A DNA stretch of 64,000 nucleotides from Isoetes taiwanensis (Eukaryota > Streptophyta > Lycopodiopsida > Isoetales > Isoetaceae): contig JAJEKV010000005.1 in NCBI GenBank assembly GCA_021234155.1, positions 6,429,216 to 6,493,215 of the forward strand, given 5' to 3'. Within the stretch, counting starts at the first letter, position 1; the number at the start of each line of letters is the position of its first letter. Made by a program: the position numbers and the translations under genes. The notes beneath the pieces are model-generated. The model did no database searches, was not told where the DNA came from, and saw nothing but the letters and a program-made list of their open reading frames with translations. Below are positions 33,000 through 44,605 of the stretch, piece by piece.

Positions 33000-35832
33000 A
33001 AGATCGGGATCACTTGGTTTCTCCTCCACCTCTTTGTCCAACAATCAATAATATCTTTCTTTATCGGTGACATTACTCAACCGATGTCTTTGGACACCAC
33101 CATTCCACGCGCACCTTATTGAAGTTAACATCACCTTCTTCTTTGCAAATATCCGATAGTCCATCCCAACCACACCTTTGGATAGGTCTCTAGATCTGCT
33201 TGGTTTTACTACTACAAATTGGTTGCACTCCACGTCGTTAGAAGGTTCATAAGAATCCATGCCTAGATATTTTGGCCTATCCTTCTTAGGACCAACATAG
33301 TGTTTATCAGTTGAGGAGGAGCATATGCCTTCACAATGCTACTAATGGTACCATCATCTTCGTCGGCACCCGACTAATGTTTTCCACTTACTTTTAGGGA
33401 ACCACCCTTCTTTCGACTCTTGAGAGGATGTGTCTACCTCATCCAACAAGTTGATCACCTTCTTCCAATAATCTATCAATGCGATTTGTGTCATCTGAAT
33501 TAGTTTGCCAATGCTTGATGTAGTCATTGATGCCATCCTTAGTCAATCCCAATTGCTTGACTTCTTGATTGGTTTTAGAGCTTTTGGTTGACGGGGAGGT
33601 ATCATAGACTTGCCATTTGCATCCCTAAGCCAAATTTCTGCCCCACCTCTCCACTTCTCCTCTGAAGGTCTCATTTTCCATTGCATGATTGGAATCCCTT
33701 CTCTCACCCAAAAGTGAATTGAAGAGGTCTAGAATGACCTTCCATGTCGAGAGCATAACCATCCACAAAACTCTTCCAATCGGGGCACTTCTTCTATGAT
33801 AGATCCTATAGGAGATGGATTTGTACATCCATGAAATATTTCCAATAGCACAGGAAAGTTGGTAACTGTCTGTTGTCTCAATACATGACTATATTTTCCA
33901 AACAATGCATCCACATCCTCATGAGTATGTCCCAGGCATTAGGAACCCCAAATTGACTCTTTCAAAAACACCCACAATTTGTTAAGTAGGATAGGAAAGA
34001 AAACATCCACCTGTTCTTATTTTGACCAGCACAATTATCTAGTTGCAAGAGGAACTTTACGGGGGCAGATCTCGAGGTTTAGCCGCGAGATGTTGAAGCT
34101 CCAACATGTTCATTAGGTCCATTCCTCCTAAATCTTGCCTTGCTAAACTTTTCAATACTATTAGGGGTTCCATCCAACAATGCACTATGTAGTGCCCTCG
34201 GCTAGTTGTAGGATCACAGTAGGTGACCATTGTAACCCTTCTCATAGTTTCTTAAACACCTCATGATACTCCCAATGTGAAAATCTGGACCATCACTCCA
34301 CAACTCTAAACCGAAATGGCCATAATAGGTCTGCAGGCTGCCCATGCAATATTGCCCCGATCATTGAAATCTGCAAAGGGTATGATCTTCCACATGACTT
34401 AGGAATGCACTTGAATTGTGGAAGACAAGTCTTCTGTTGGTCCATTTTATCATGTATAATACATAGATAGTTATTAGGTTCCATTCTTGGATAAGGTCCT
34501 CCACATCCAATAAGTTGATCTACATGATAGTTGATCTGTCATATGGTCCTTCATATGTTCCCTTATCTTTGCCCTTAGACTTGGTTGCCGCAGTCTTATC
34601 TAGTGTCTCCTTCACTTAGCACATAAATTGCACTTGGCAAAGTTGTTTGAAGTTGCTATGGTCACATGCTTGAAATGCTTATTCCATAGCCTACTAAAAC
34701 TGGGCTGGGATATAGAGGCCACTCCAAGTTCAGAAGCAATGCATTTATTTCCTCTAATATGCTCTTAAGGTACAATGGGATGGCAATCTCTTTTCAACAA
34801 TAACTCTACCTGTTCATCCTTCTTACTCTTATGTGGCATGTTTTACGCATTGAAATCCACATATCTTTCAAATATTTCCTTTGCGGCTATAGTTCTTGAG
34901 GTAGGCCTTACCGGGGCCCGGTGTTCCCATGCAATGCAATTTTACTACCATTTTCATGTCTCTTTTTGCCGGTTATTGCCAAGAAGAGGTTGGAATTCCA
35001 TGTATAGCCATCCATGCTTTTGAACATATCCACTTTCCATTCAATGGGAATCTTTTCTTCTTTGATCTTTCATCACGAATTGCATAGCCAAATATGGTGT
35101 ACATGAAATTCCTCCACGCTATCACACTTATGTTCCCGATATGTAGCTCTTGCTCCCACCAACTCCTCTATTGTGAACATTCTAACACAAGAAGCCCAAC
35201 AACATTCACCTCCTCTAACCTTCATCATAGCTTGGAGAACAATCATAATCGACTTGCATCTTTTGGTGGGATAATGTTTGAAAGTTGGAAGTGGCCTCTT
35301 GCTACACCTGTGTGAACATTGTTGACAATGGTTCTACATCTATAGGAAAGCGTGTAGTTCCCCTCAGGTTGAATCTTGTCCCTAGGCCATGCAACAATAG
35401 TTGGAACCTCTAGTTGCTTCACACAAGCTAGGCATTCTTGTTTGCTGAACCCTTTTCCTTCCAATTGTCATATAATTTTGAGATTGCCACACCTAACTTT
35501 GTCCTCCCCTAATCTTTCATCATTCAACTTTGCATTGATAGGATCTGCTAGAACAATAATCCCTTCTCCCTCTTGCCTCTCTGTTTGCATGCATGCGGGA
35601 TCTTGACCTTCTTGTTTTTCCAATCGACCCAGTATAAAAGTACAATTTCCTTTCCTTTGGCATCATCCTTTTCATTTGAGGTCTTTTCCTTTCCTTTGCC
35701 ATCATCAACATCATTTGAGGTATTTTCCTTTCCTTGGCCATCATGTTCATTAGTTGGGGATTTTTCCTTGCCTTGATCAGCATCATTGGGGGCTTTTTTT
35801 AGCATTTTGCATGCCATTGACCTAGAATGCAT
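33000..35832 (-). pseudogene. Decayed DUF7869-like transposase gene
   Basis: The minus strand begins with a Lys/Glu-rich leader (residues KEKTSNEKDDAKGKE, repeated) and VPTIVAWPRDKIQPEGNYTL at about 35,390. Then come a WSDGPDFHIGSIMRCLRNYE region near 34,260-34,300, a GHYIVHCWMEPL segment near 34,190, DNCAGQNKNRWMFSFLSYL near 34,040, and GHTHEDVDALFGKYSHVL near 33,930-33,870. It continues with PVLLEIFHGC and IIEEVPDWKSFVDGYALDM. The DNCxxxNKN and GHTHEDxDxxF pair is the hallmark of DUF7869, an RNase-H-like domain common in plant, oomycete and animal transposons. The frame changes at least six times with stops, so this copy is inactive as sequenced. It is divergent from the plus-strand gene of the same element. 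Confidence 0.75.
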
Positions 35833-37499
35833 AAAACATATAGTAAGTTAGCATATCCAAATAACCTCTAACTAACATGTTCATAAATGAAAGCCTCATA
35901 TGTCTTATTCTATTTGATCATTCTATTTATATAATGGGATTCCCCAAGTTATTTTCCTCAACATTATATATAAATAAAACCCTTTGTATCCTATAATAAC
36001 CTTAGAAACAACTTTTAAGGTTATTATAGGTTAGCGATTTAAGGTTAAGAAGTTTATTAATAGGTTATTATAGGTTAGAAATTTTAAGGTTGGAAAGTTA
36101 TTGTAGGTTAAAAGTTTTAAGGTTAGAAGTTCTAATTCATGAACTTTTAAACTTATAACTTAACTATTAACTTAAAACTAGCATATAAACTTATAACTCA
36201 TAACTTTTAAACTTTTAAACTTAATAACCCTTAAAACAATTAACCCTTAAAACAATTTTCCTTAAAACAATTAACCCTTAAAAAGCAGGTTGTCCTTAAA
36301 ACAATTAACCCTTAAAACAATTGTCCTTAAAACAATTAACCCTTGTAATAAATTTTTGGGACGTTATAATGGCGTGATGCGAAATTTTAAAAGCGGTTAT
36401 TATTTCAAGTTAGCATTCCTTTTCAAACTTTTCTCTCACACTTTCGAGCGTTTCTAATTCGAGGGCTTACCTTCCAATTCCAGGCTTTTGCTTCCATTTA
36501 AACTTCTCGGCTTCTATCTATCTTCAATCTATCTTACGCTTTCTAAAGCTTCAATCTATCTTACGCTTTCTCGGCTTCTATCACGCTTTCGGCTTCTTTC
36601 TCGGCATCTCATTTTGCATGACCTAAGGAGGAGATAATATTATCTTATCTTCTATCTTTCTCGGCTTCAATCTGCGATTTCGAGCTTTTATCTGCGCTTT
36701 CGAGCTTTTATCTGTTTTTATCTGTTTTTATACAAGGTTTGTAGGCTCTATACAAGGTTTTCTGGTTTTTTTGGCTTTTCGGCTCTCTACAATCTCTCTG
36801 ACTTTGAATAACTTTGGTTTTTTGTGTTAAAGCTTCTCGGCTGCTATTGCTTTTTCTCCAAATTAGCTGCTATTGCTTTTTCTCGGCTTCTTAAGGCTTC
36901 TCGAATCACTTCTTAAGGTTTCTCGGGTTAGTATTTACTGTTATTTACATAAAGTAGTTATTTTCCATAAAGCATGTTATTTACTTTTACATGCATCAGT
37001 CCTAAAGTGCCCTACCTTGAATTATCTCGTGATCTTGCCGGATTCCTCTGCTCTTATTCTATTTCACTAGCTCTTCCTCTATCTTTTCTAATTAATGATC
37101 TAAAATAATGAAGTTATTCTATTTCACTAGCTCTTCCTCTATTTCACTAGCTCTTCCTCTATCTGTTCTAATTAATGATCTTAAATAATGAAGTTATTCT
37201 ATTTCACTAGCTCTTCCTCTATCTGTTCTATTTCATATCTGATCTATGATCTTGCTCTATGATCTAGATCATAGATCATAGATCATAGATCTTCACTAGC
37301 TCTTCCTCTATCTGCTCTAAATAATGAACTAAAACAATGAACTAAATATTGAACTAAACAAGGAGTATTATTATTTCTATTTTTTGGGTTCACGTTTTCC
37401 ACTAGGTTAATCAAATCGCGCCCGGTAGCGTTTTAGTTTGGCATTGCAATTTCATACGGCTCTATACAAATCGCGCCCGGTGGCGTGTGAAATAGATCT
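35833..37499. repeat. Repeat-rich divergent spacer inside the 12-kb element
   Basis: Successive blocks of short degenerate tandem repeats occur here. Examples are TTATAGGTTAG/TTTAAGGTTA words (35,990-36,130), AACCCTTAAAACAATT (36,220-36,350), TCTATCTTACGCTTTCT with CTCGGCTTC (36,490-36,900), and CACTAGCTCTTCCTCTAT (37,060-37,320, at least five times). The spacer separates two divergent transcription units and may hold both promoters. Two hairpins of the GCGCCCGGTAGCG family end it, at 37,413 and 37,467. Confidence 0.7.
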
Positions 37500-38092
37500 G
37501 TGCTAATTACTTTCTCTCTCGTTCTAGTGCCATGGATTTTCCTTATGCATGGACAGGCTGGTTCAAATACACTGCTGGTTCTAGTTCACTGGGCGACCAT
37601 CAACTCTGGACCACATACAAGATATTACTTGAGTGTCTTTGTTCAAAACGTTCAAAGAGAGTTGGAGAATCCATTAGACAGACTGTGTCGGGGCCATGGG
37701 TACACTTCCATCGCATCTATGGACATATCGGACTCCTCATGCTCTTAGTAAGGCTCATGCCAACAAATAAGTACAAGGATTTGATTTATAGTATCGGGGA
37801 TCGATACAACACTCTGGTTTGGAGACTTCGACATCCTCGGGGAAAGATGAGGATCTGTCATATCGAGGTGGTTCAGGTGGGACTTCTTGCGGGATTAGGC
37901 GGCATGAAGTGGGCACATCGACATATTGTAGAGATAGAAAGAATTCACGCGCTGGCGCATTTTTTGCGAGAAGAAGAAATGTACATAACTTTTTGGAATA
38001 TGAATACAAACTTCGCGCTGGCGCAATTTGCACTATACTTTTCGTCATTAGTTTATTTTTTTTTTTTTTATATGCAATGTCGAAAACATTGA
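37500..38092 (+). pseudogene. Plus-strand coding-like segment of unknown function
   Basis: After a good acceptor (TCTCGTTCTAG) at about 37,528 a frame of about 185 codons runs from ATG 37,532. It is rich in Trp, His and Arg and matches nothing I know. Alternative frames over the same stretch also read as plausible protein (SSGKDEDLSYRGGSGGTSCG), suggesting frameshifts. Two GCGCTGGCGCA hairpin words lie at about 37,950 and 38,017. It is likely a 5' exon of the plus-strand gene of this element. The function is unknown. Confidence 0.35.
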
Positions 38093-38259
38093 ATCTGTGA
38101 TGCCCTCCGGCCCGGTATGACCAACCCCAAGAAACTACATATTTTCATTAATGTGTAGTTTCATGGGGTTGATAAAACTAAAAAAGATATCACAAAATTC
38201 AAAGTTCACAACATCACGCAATGATATGATATATTCTTTTTTTTTTTTGAATATCCAAA

Positions 38260-38440
38260 TATACATACCTTTTTCAGGGCGTTCTTTTGGCCATGCTACA
38301 AATGTGCCCACGCTTTCCTGCTGTATACGCCATCGGGGATGTCTTCTTGGAAGAGCCTCATCTTCATAATTGCGTTTAGAATAGAAATCTTCTGGCTTGT
38401 TTCCAAGAGGAACACCATGACACATAGAACTTGGATTCAA
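38260..38440 (-). pseudogene. Minus-strand exon with a VAWP motif
   Basis: The segment encodes MNPSSMCHGVPLGNKPEDFY and then ESVGTFVAWPKERPEKG, ending at a good donor (GAAAAAG|GTATGT). TFVAWPKERPEKG resembles TIVAWPRDKIQPEG of the transposase leader at about 35,390. It could therefore be a duplicated or alternative leader exon of the minus-strand gene. No downstream exon could be joined. Confidence 0.4.
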
Positions 38441-39640
38441 ATCTTGATTTTACACAATCCTACTCGGTAACTTCAAGTTTCTTTGTTAAAAGATAGCATT
38501 CTTCTCCGACAATCGATAAAGAACCGAGAATGCATTGTAAAAAATAGAGGGCGAAAAATTGAGAACAAGAGAATGCATTCGAATTCACCATAGTTCAGCA
38601 GACATCGAATGGGAATTGAAGGCTCGCTCGATCGAATGGATTGAAGGCGGCTCGATCGATCGAATGGGATCGAAAACGGATCTTAGGCGCTCGATAGTCG
38701 ATTGTTCTTGGCTCGATACTAGGAATGATCTTGGGCTCACGATAGTAGGTGGCGATTAGGTGGTAGTAGATTGCCACATATCGTTTTCTTGAAATTAATA
38801 ATTAATTGTTATCTTGAAATTGCACTAAAAAAAAAACACAATTTAAATTTGTAAATGAGCCGGAGACGGGCGGTTAATTAAAGGCGGTATAAATTTAAAA
38901 GGGCCTTGAATTTGAATTCTGATTTTGTAAATCGGCGGCCTAGATTATGAGCATACATATAAGTTTAAACCAAAACCCCATCTCATACTATCCGCACTTG
39001 CTTGTTCTATAAGCGTCTAGAGGATCGGCGGCGTAGGCCCGAAGGTAGAGGTGGTGGGCGGCAGACTAAAGCACAAATCCCAAGCACGGAGGCTGGCTTG
39101 AACAAGCGAAAGCCACCACGAATCCAACAAAGCGCCTCGAATTAATTGATCTGTTTTTGTTTTGTAATTGATTTACATTGTCCCTTTTATTGTTAGGTTT
39201 CTAGGATGTTTTCAACTGTGTATTTTACGTGTATCGTGTCTCTGTATTGTCTACCTTTCATATTGTTTTACGTGTCATTTCTCTTGCTTTTACTACCTTG
39301 TTTTGTGTGTTTTTGTTATAATCTTCTCCTTTACTCCGATATGTTTTTTTTGGAACAATTCTCCATTTTGTATAATGTAGACCGTGTAAGTCTTTATTAC
39401 GTATTCTCAGTTCTTTTGACAAGTCTTTTTTGTAGCCTAGTATGTCTCTTATAAAAGAGAAGTGTCACGTGGGTCCCCTCTTAAAAACGGCTTTCGGTAG
39501 CGATTTATAATTATGAGTGGTTTTGGTTGTCTCTTTCTACTTTCCACATGTACAATTTATGTTTTTGAAAGTAAAGGCGTCTATGAAAACGGCTCGGTAG
39601 CGATTTCATTACTCACCACATGATTGTAACTTCGGGATCT
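38441..39640. other. Non-coding interval in the 12-kb element
   Basis: CTCGATCGAATGG-type words repeat around 38,620-38,760. The region 39,170-39,450 is T-rich, and its open frames are low-complexity translations. Hairpins of the shared-core family lie at 39,484-39,506 and 39,583-39,609. Confidence 0.4.
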
Positions 39641-40817
39641 TCTAAAATGTGAAAAAGAAAAAAGCAAAACTGCTTGGGAGTCGAGGACATCTGCCTGAAA
39701 AAAAACCAAAACGGATGAAGATGTATCGATTCTTGGTTTGGCACGTTGTGACCATTGGCGATCGGCCAAAAATAATGAAGGCTCGGGTAGAGCCTCCATG
39801 TCGAAGAAGATCTACCGGAGGGCTCACGAATGGTATGTGGAGATCTTCAAGACTAGCGGAAAGACAGATCTGATTTTCATGTCTAGAGTTAAGGAAACGA
39901 GATCAAATGAAGAAACAAAGGTATTCTGATCACATCACGAAGAACAAGGCGATTCTTCTTTATTAAGTATTACTTGAAGCGGGTCGAAAAAATAAAAAGT
40001 ATTGAAGAAGTTAAATTACTGCGGTGCTAGTTCCTTTAAAGAGGCGCCCTAAGAACGGATGAGGCCGAGATAACCTCTTCAAATTTGGCTGGTCGGTGGT
40101 GATCTATTGACACCAAAAAAATATGTGAAGGTCTCGGTGTGAGAAGAGCAATCCGGATTACAAGGCCGTCGGCTAGTCTGTACCTACAAGCTTTAAAAGA
40201 GAAGGAAGATGCAAGTTCTAGAGCGAGGAAACACCGGGCGTTCTAGGCATTCTGGATATGACTAGTGATGATGACAAAGGCGAGGCGGTTAGAGGCCATG
40301 AGCAAACTCAAGAAATATCTTGACAAGTATCCACTGGGCCTTAGCTTCGCATCCTATCCATGTCGACGGGCTTTTCAGGTCCACGAAGGCTATGTTTGTC
40401 GCCGAAAGATTTGACAAGCAACGACGCAATGGAAATAGTCAACGGCATGATAGAAAACCGGGGCGGGTGCCAATGCTTGCGGATGTGGTGCCTTTGATAT
40501 GAAGGCGAAGAAGGTGTTGATATGGAATAAACTTGAAGATTTAACGGCAACCTCGATATTCACTTCATGATAATAGATGGCCCGGCATTGATTGGAAGGC
40601 CTTGAAGGTTTTGATCAGTCAAGCACAAAAAAACTGGAAATCGGTTATTCTATAGACTTTGTATTCGGTCGAAATTGCCGATTCTCGGTGGCTCCACAAC
40701 AGCCAGCAAATTAGCGAAATCAGTAGCTCTTGAATGACATGGGAAAGACATTCCTATACAAAAGGTATTTTATGTTCCACACATAAGCGTTAAGCTAATC
40801 ACGTATTAAGCTAATCA

Positions 40818-40892
40818 ACGTATTTACAAAAACGCGCCCGGTAGCGTTTCTTGTAAATACGTGATGCTAAAAACAGCGCTGCCAGCGTTTTA
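40818..40892. repeat. Intronic hairpins of the shared-core family (40.8 kb)
   Basis: The first hairpin (40,818-40,862) pairs ACGTATTTACAAAAACG with CGTTTCTTGTAAATACGT around a GCGCCCGGTAG centre. The second (40,869-40,892) pairs AAAACAGCGCTG with CCAGCGTTTT. Both lie in an intron-like stretch after AAAAG|GTATTTT. Confidence 0.8.
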
Positions 40893-42944
40893 TATTGTTA
40901 CTTTCCGCGACTGTTTATTTTTTTTCTAACGGCCCATATTTTGCGGTCCGGTATGTGGAAGCGATTCGCGGCTTACCTTTCGTAACCAATGGATCGAATA
41001 TGGAAAACCAATGCCGACCGGACAAGGGCAATCTAAGAGTGCGAATTCAAATTACTAGAAAGGACAACGTGCCAAACCATATCTGAGGACAAGAACAAGG
41101 GCACTAGATCAAAGAAGAAAAAAAAGGGGATGCACAAAGGCGGCGAGGAAGAGCAAAAGCGGTGCCAAAGGATGCACCGCAAGATTGTTTTTCTTGACCC
41201 GGTATGGGAAAAAGTGGAGCGAATTTTGGGGGCGCCTATTCGGAAAAGAAGTTGCGGTCGTATGGCGGGGTTTCCTCCGCAAGATCGTCTATTTTTGATA
41301 TAGGTATCACGAGAAATGAGAAAGGCACAAAAGGATTGGATGATCGCGAAATTAATCTACGTTCTAGATAGTTGCATCGAGAAAGGAAGTTATCTACAAG
41401 AAAACGTCTGCGACAAAGCACTTGACATCTTCGAAGATGCATGCGAATCGATAAAAATATATGAAAGTCTGAAAAAGGCTGTTGGTGAAGAACGCAAAGG
41501 CTCTCGGGAGACATGATGTTATCGGAGATAGGCTTAATGCAAAAGTACAACGTATCTAATGATGACATTAAGAAATATGTATTTTGGTCAAAAGATTTTG
41601 TGAAGCGACAAAAAAGCGAAAGAATGTGGCAACTCTTAAGGGGATTCACCCGAAAGTTCGCGTCGACCTAAAAAGAAAAGTTGCTTTGGTGAAGAAGGCG
41701 GCGTGAAGCGAGTCTCCTTTTTTCTATAAGGTGTCCACTTTGGTTATAAGTGTGCCATGCCGGAGGTGGGTGAAGGGCCAACCAGACATCACTCTATTTG
41801 TTCTTGATAGCCGTGTACGCGATGGACCGCGGGATGATTCTGACACCTTCTTCAACACATGCGGTGGTTTGGCGGTGAGATGCATTATACTATCGTGACG
41901 GTTTGCCACTCCGACATATCCTACGCATATGCACTAGGCTGCTGCAAATGATGTCGAATGCATTAAAGTGATGAGGCAGCGGTAATGATAGATGAAAACA
42001 AAGATAGTGAGTTTAGTACCGAAAGTAAGATCTCACATGTGCTAGTCCTTATGATAGCCATTATGGATGATAAAGAATATGAAAGACTCAAGGGGAAACC
42101 AGAAGGTGAGAAGATTGCTTGGCGGTGCTATGTCGGCTAGATGAACCCCTATTGAAGAATGTTTTTTATGTCGAATCAATTCGCGAAGACAAAGGGAAAG
42201 GGGCTATTGCAGATGTGGATGTGGACACAGACGAAGAGGAAGAGGAAGAGGAAGAAGAAAAGCTGGATTCGACCACTGTCCTTAATTCACCAATCAAGTA
42301 TGAGCTCTTGGCCGGCGCATAAGGGGAGGCTGAATAAGTCTGGGGTTTTCTTTGGCCTTTTCGAGTTTTTCGATTGAAGCCTTACGCCCCTTTAGAGTCT
42401 CGTGTTGGGAGTTTCATGTTGGAGGTTATGTGGGCGGGGAAGCTCTGAAGCTAGCTAGGAAATGCCAAAGTGTGGTCTCGATGGTCAAGCCAAGGACTTC
42501 CTCGATATTTTTTTTCGAAAGTGCTAGAGGTGGCACCTCGGGGGTCCGCTAGGTAGTGCAAAAATAAAGCTTCCAGCTCTAAGTCCAATTTACTGCGGAT
42601 CCGGCTGCGAGCCGGGAAAAATGAGAAAGCACATAGAGGGCATAAAGAAGAATATCGACAAACAACGGCTTAACTATCTTGGGCCGAGGCGTGCCTATCA
42701 TTCCAATCACATTGGAAAATCCGGCCGAAGTGGATGTAGGTAACATAAGCGAAGAAGACAAAATCCTAGATGATACGATGGATTCGGGCTTCGAGTCGAG
42801 GTTAGCATAAAGAGTAATGAAGTATCAACCATAGTTCAAACACTAAGTGATGTGGTCGACACCACGGCGGGGCCGAAGGCAGTAGAGAGTAAGCTCATCA
42901 TTGCGGATGTTGAGCAGGAACCGAGAAAGGTATGTTATTCAAGC

Positions 42945-43058
42945 GAAATGAAAATCGGCGCCGGTAGCGATTTCAATTCTTCAAACGAATTGAAAATCGC
43001 GCCGGTAGCGATTTCAATTATTCAACAATTGAAAATCGGCGCCCAAGCGATTTCAATT
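42945..43058. repeat. Three consecutive hairpins with shared GC core (42.9 kb)
   Basis: Hairpins at 42,945-42,979, 42,987-43,020 and 43,027-43,058 each consist of ...GAAAATCG, a core of GCGCCGGTAG or GCGCCCAAG, and CGATTTCAAT.... The arms extend differently in each case yet remain complementary. They lie between a donor-like AAAG|GTATGTT and an acceptor-like CTCACAAG. Other members are at 37,413, 37,467, 39,484, 39,583, 40,818, 40,869 and a weaker one at 44,282. Confidence 0.85.
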
Positions 43059-43080
43059 TTCTTTTTCCTTGTCTCACAAG

Positions 43081-43690
43081 TGTGTGCTTTATTATTCTGA
43101 GACCTAATCCGGTTTCCTCCAAAATTCTGGTGTTCGATTTGAATGGAGTGCTCGCAAAAGCGTTACCTAAAGCACAATTTCCTTTATCATGGTATGCACG
43201 AAAACCATTTGAGACATATCTGAAATGGGTATATCCGCCGTGTCACGAAGGAGATGTTAGACCAAGCTTTCTTTTTATTTAGTTGTGCAATTTGGTGGTC
43301 GATGGAGAATAGAAATATCTGAAGGAAGTTTTGAGAGTAGTTCACGAGTTACATAGAGATTGGGCATCTGTTTGGGATCGAGCAAATGTAAGTCATTCAA
43401 TAACCCAAAGGATCCTCTGGGTAAAAAATATTTGTGAAATGCTTGAGCCGACATGATGGATGACTTGGGCGTTCGGGGAGAAGGAAGACATCATTATAGT
43501 TGATGATGGCGCCTTGAAGTGTTGCTTCAATCGATCCGCGATCACTAAATCCACCATCCTATCATCCCCGAGGATTTTGACAAAGATGACTTCACCTTCG
43601 TTTTGTCGACATCTTGCACGAAATAGCTCACGAGGAAAAAAGGTCGAAGAGATACAAACACTATACCGCTTAACTTAATCCCGGACGGGA
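43081..43690 (+). pseudogene. NIF/FCP1-like phosphatase domain
   Basis: KILVFDLNGVLAK (about 43,120) matches the DxDx(T/V) motif of HAD-type NIF/FCP1 phosphatases in its plant variant, where the second Asp is Asn. A patch ARKPFETYLKWV follows, corresponding to the RPxxxxFL region. After an intron-like gap and a frame change come EVLRVVHELHRDWASVWDRA and EDIIIVDDGALKCCFN, the latter matching the conserved IIIDDSPxKaxxN motif. FCP/NIF enzymes dephosphorylate Ser/Thr, for example on the RNA polymerase II tail. Loss of the second Asp and the stops suggest no activity. Finding such a domain inside a DNA transposon suggests capture of a host gene; I cannot exclude that it is a normal component of the family. 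Confidence 0.55.
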
Positions 43691-44605
43691 AATTGACGAG
43701 GGACCTAGAAAGATCGTTCTAGAAAGGGAACTTTTTTTGATATATATATATATGTATCTGGGAAATACACTTTCCAAAAGTTTTGAATATGAAATATACT
43801 TTACACCAAACACTTTGAATATATATTGTGTTCTTATATCAGCATTATTGGTTACATTATGCGTATTGTTCTTTTATATTACGTGTATGGTTTGCTATAC
43901 TTGCAATAATTTGTATGTATATCACCGAGTCAATAATTTAGGTGTCTATAAATACGTATGCATGAAATTGGCAAACCATCGGCCCCGGCTTCCCTATACG
44001 CTTGTTATTATGGCACATTCTATTACCTGCCGGATGAACCACGCAGACCTCTGCGAGTGCCCATGAGCTAGAAATAGAATTTCGGGGCTGGCTTGATGTC
44101 GTTGCTATGAATCCCGTCCGGCTTCTATCCTGATCCCTTTGATGTTGTAATCCATCTTATATGGAATCGAGCATGGTTTGTTCATGATCGAAAGGATCTC
44201 GGCACCGCTTCTGGCTACTGTCGGCGATGATTCGGATTAGTTTTAAAGTTTATGTTCCACTATAATCGTTTTTATGGGAATAAAATCGCGCCCGCCTTGC
44301 CGATTTGACCCTTGAAAATCTACGTTACAGTAGCAACTTGCTTTGTCATTATTTATTCGTAAAACACTACAATTTCAATGTTTAGATTTCGTTGTCGTCG
44401 GTGATTGTACGAATTAATAAGCAATTTCCTACTTTTTATATTGCCAACATTCTTTCATAATATGGGTCATTTGGACCGAATATTTGGATGCCCTTGCATT
44501 TCAACATAAAATGCATCTTCCTAGCCCGAAAATGAACTCAGTGCAAAAGTGTGGTTAATTCAATATAATGGTCAATAAATAGCTTATACGGCGCGATTTT
44601 GGAAT
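43691..44605. other. 3' part of the 12-kb element
   Basis: AT-rich sequence with a (TA)n stretch at about 43,740. One degraded hairpin (AAAATCGCGCCCGCC) sits at 44,282. No ORF is recognised before the right TIR. Confidence 0.4.

Larger units (their letters stand above)
39640..43080 (+). pseudogene. Degraded multi-exon plus-strand gene of the 12-kb element
   Basis: Codon-like, GC-richer sequence alternates with AT-rich, intron-like stretches starting GTAT. Readable pieces include KIYRRAHEWYVEIFKTSGKT (39,800), LKKYLDKYPLGLSFASYP (40,310), MIAKLIYVLDSCIEKGSYLQ (41,340), and an acidic run (DVDTDEEEEEEEEEK, 42,215-42,262). Frames switch every 50-150 bp. Two intervals look like true introns: after AAAAG at 40,765 and after GAGAAAG at 42,930. 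Both hold the shared-core hairpins. Function is unknown apart from the phosphatase-like end. The pattern fits either a decayed gene or a gene damaged by consensus sequencing errors. Confidence 0.45.

Noticed and set aside
35548-35832. Independent Lys/Glu-rich protein gene
   Set aside because: It fits better as the leader of the DUF7869-like gene, which continues on the same strand.
39168-39454. Multi-span membrane protein ORFs
   Set aside because: T-rich low-complexity sequence gives Phe/Leu/Cys runs in two frames at once.
37413-43058. CRISPR-like array of spaced repeats
   Set aside because: Spacing is irregular over kilobases, repeats are hairpins with variable arms, and the context is a plant transposon.
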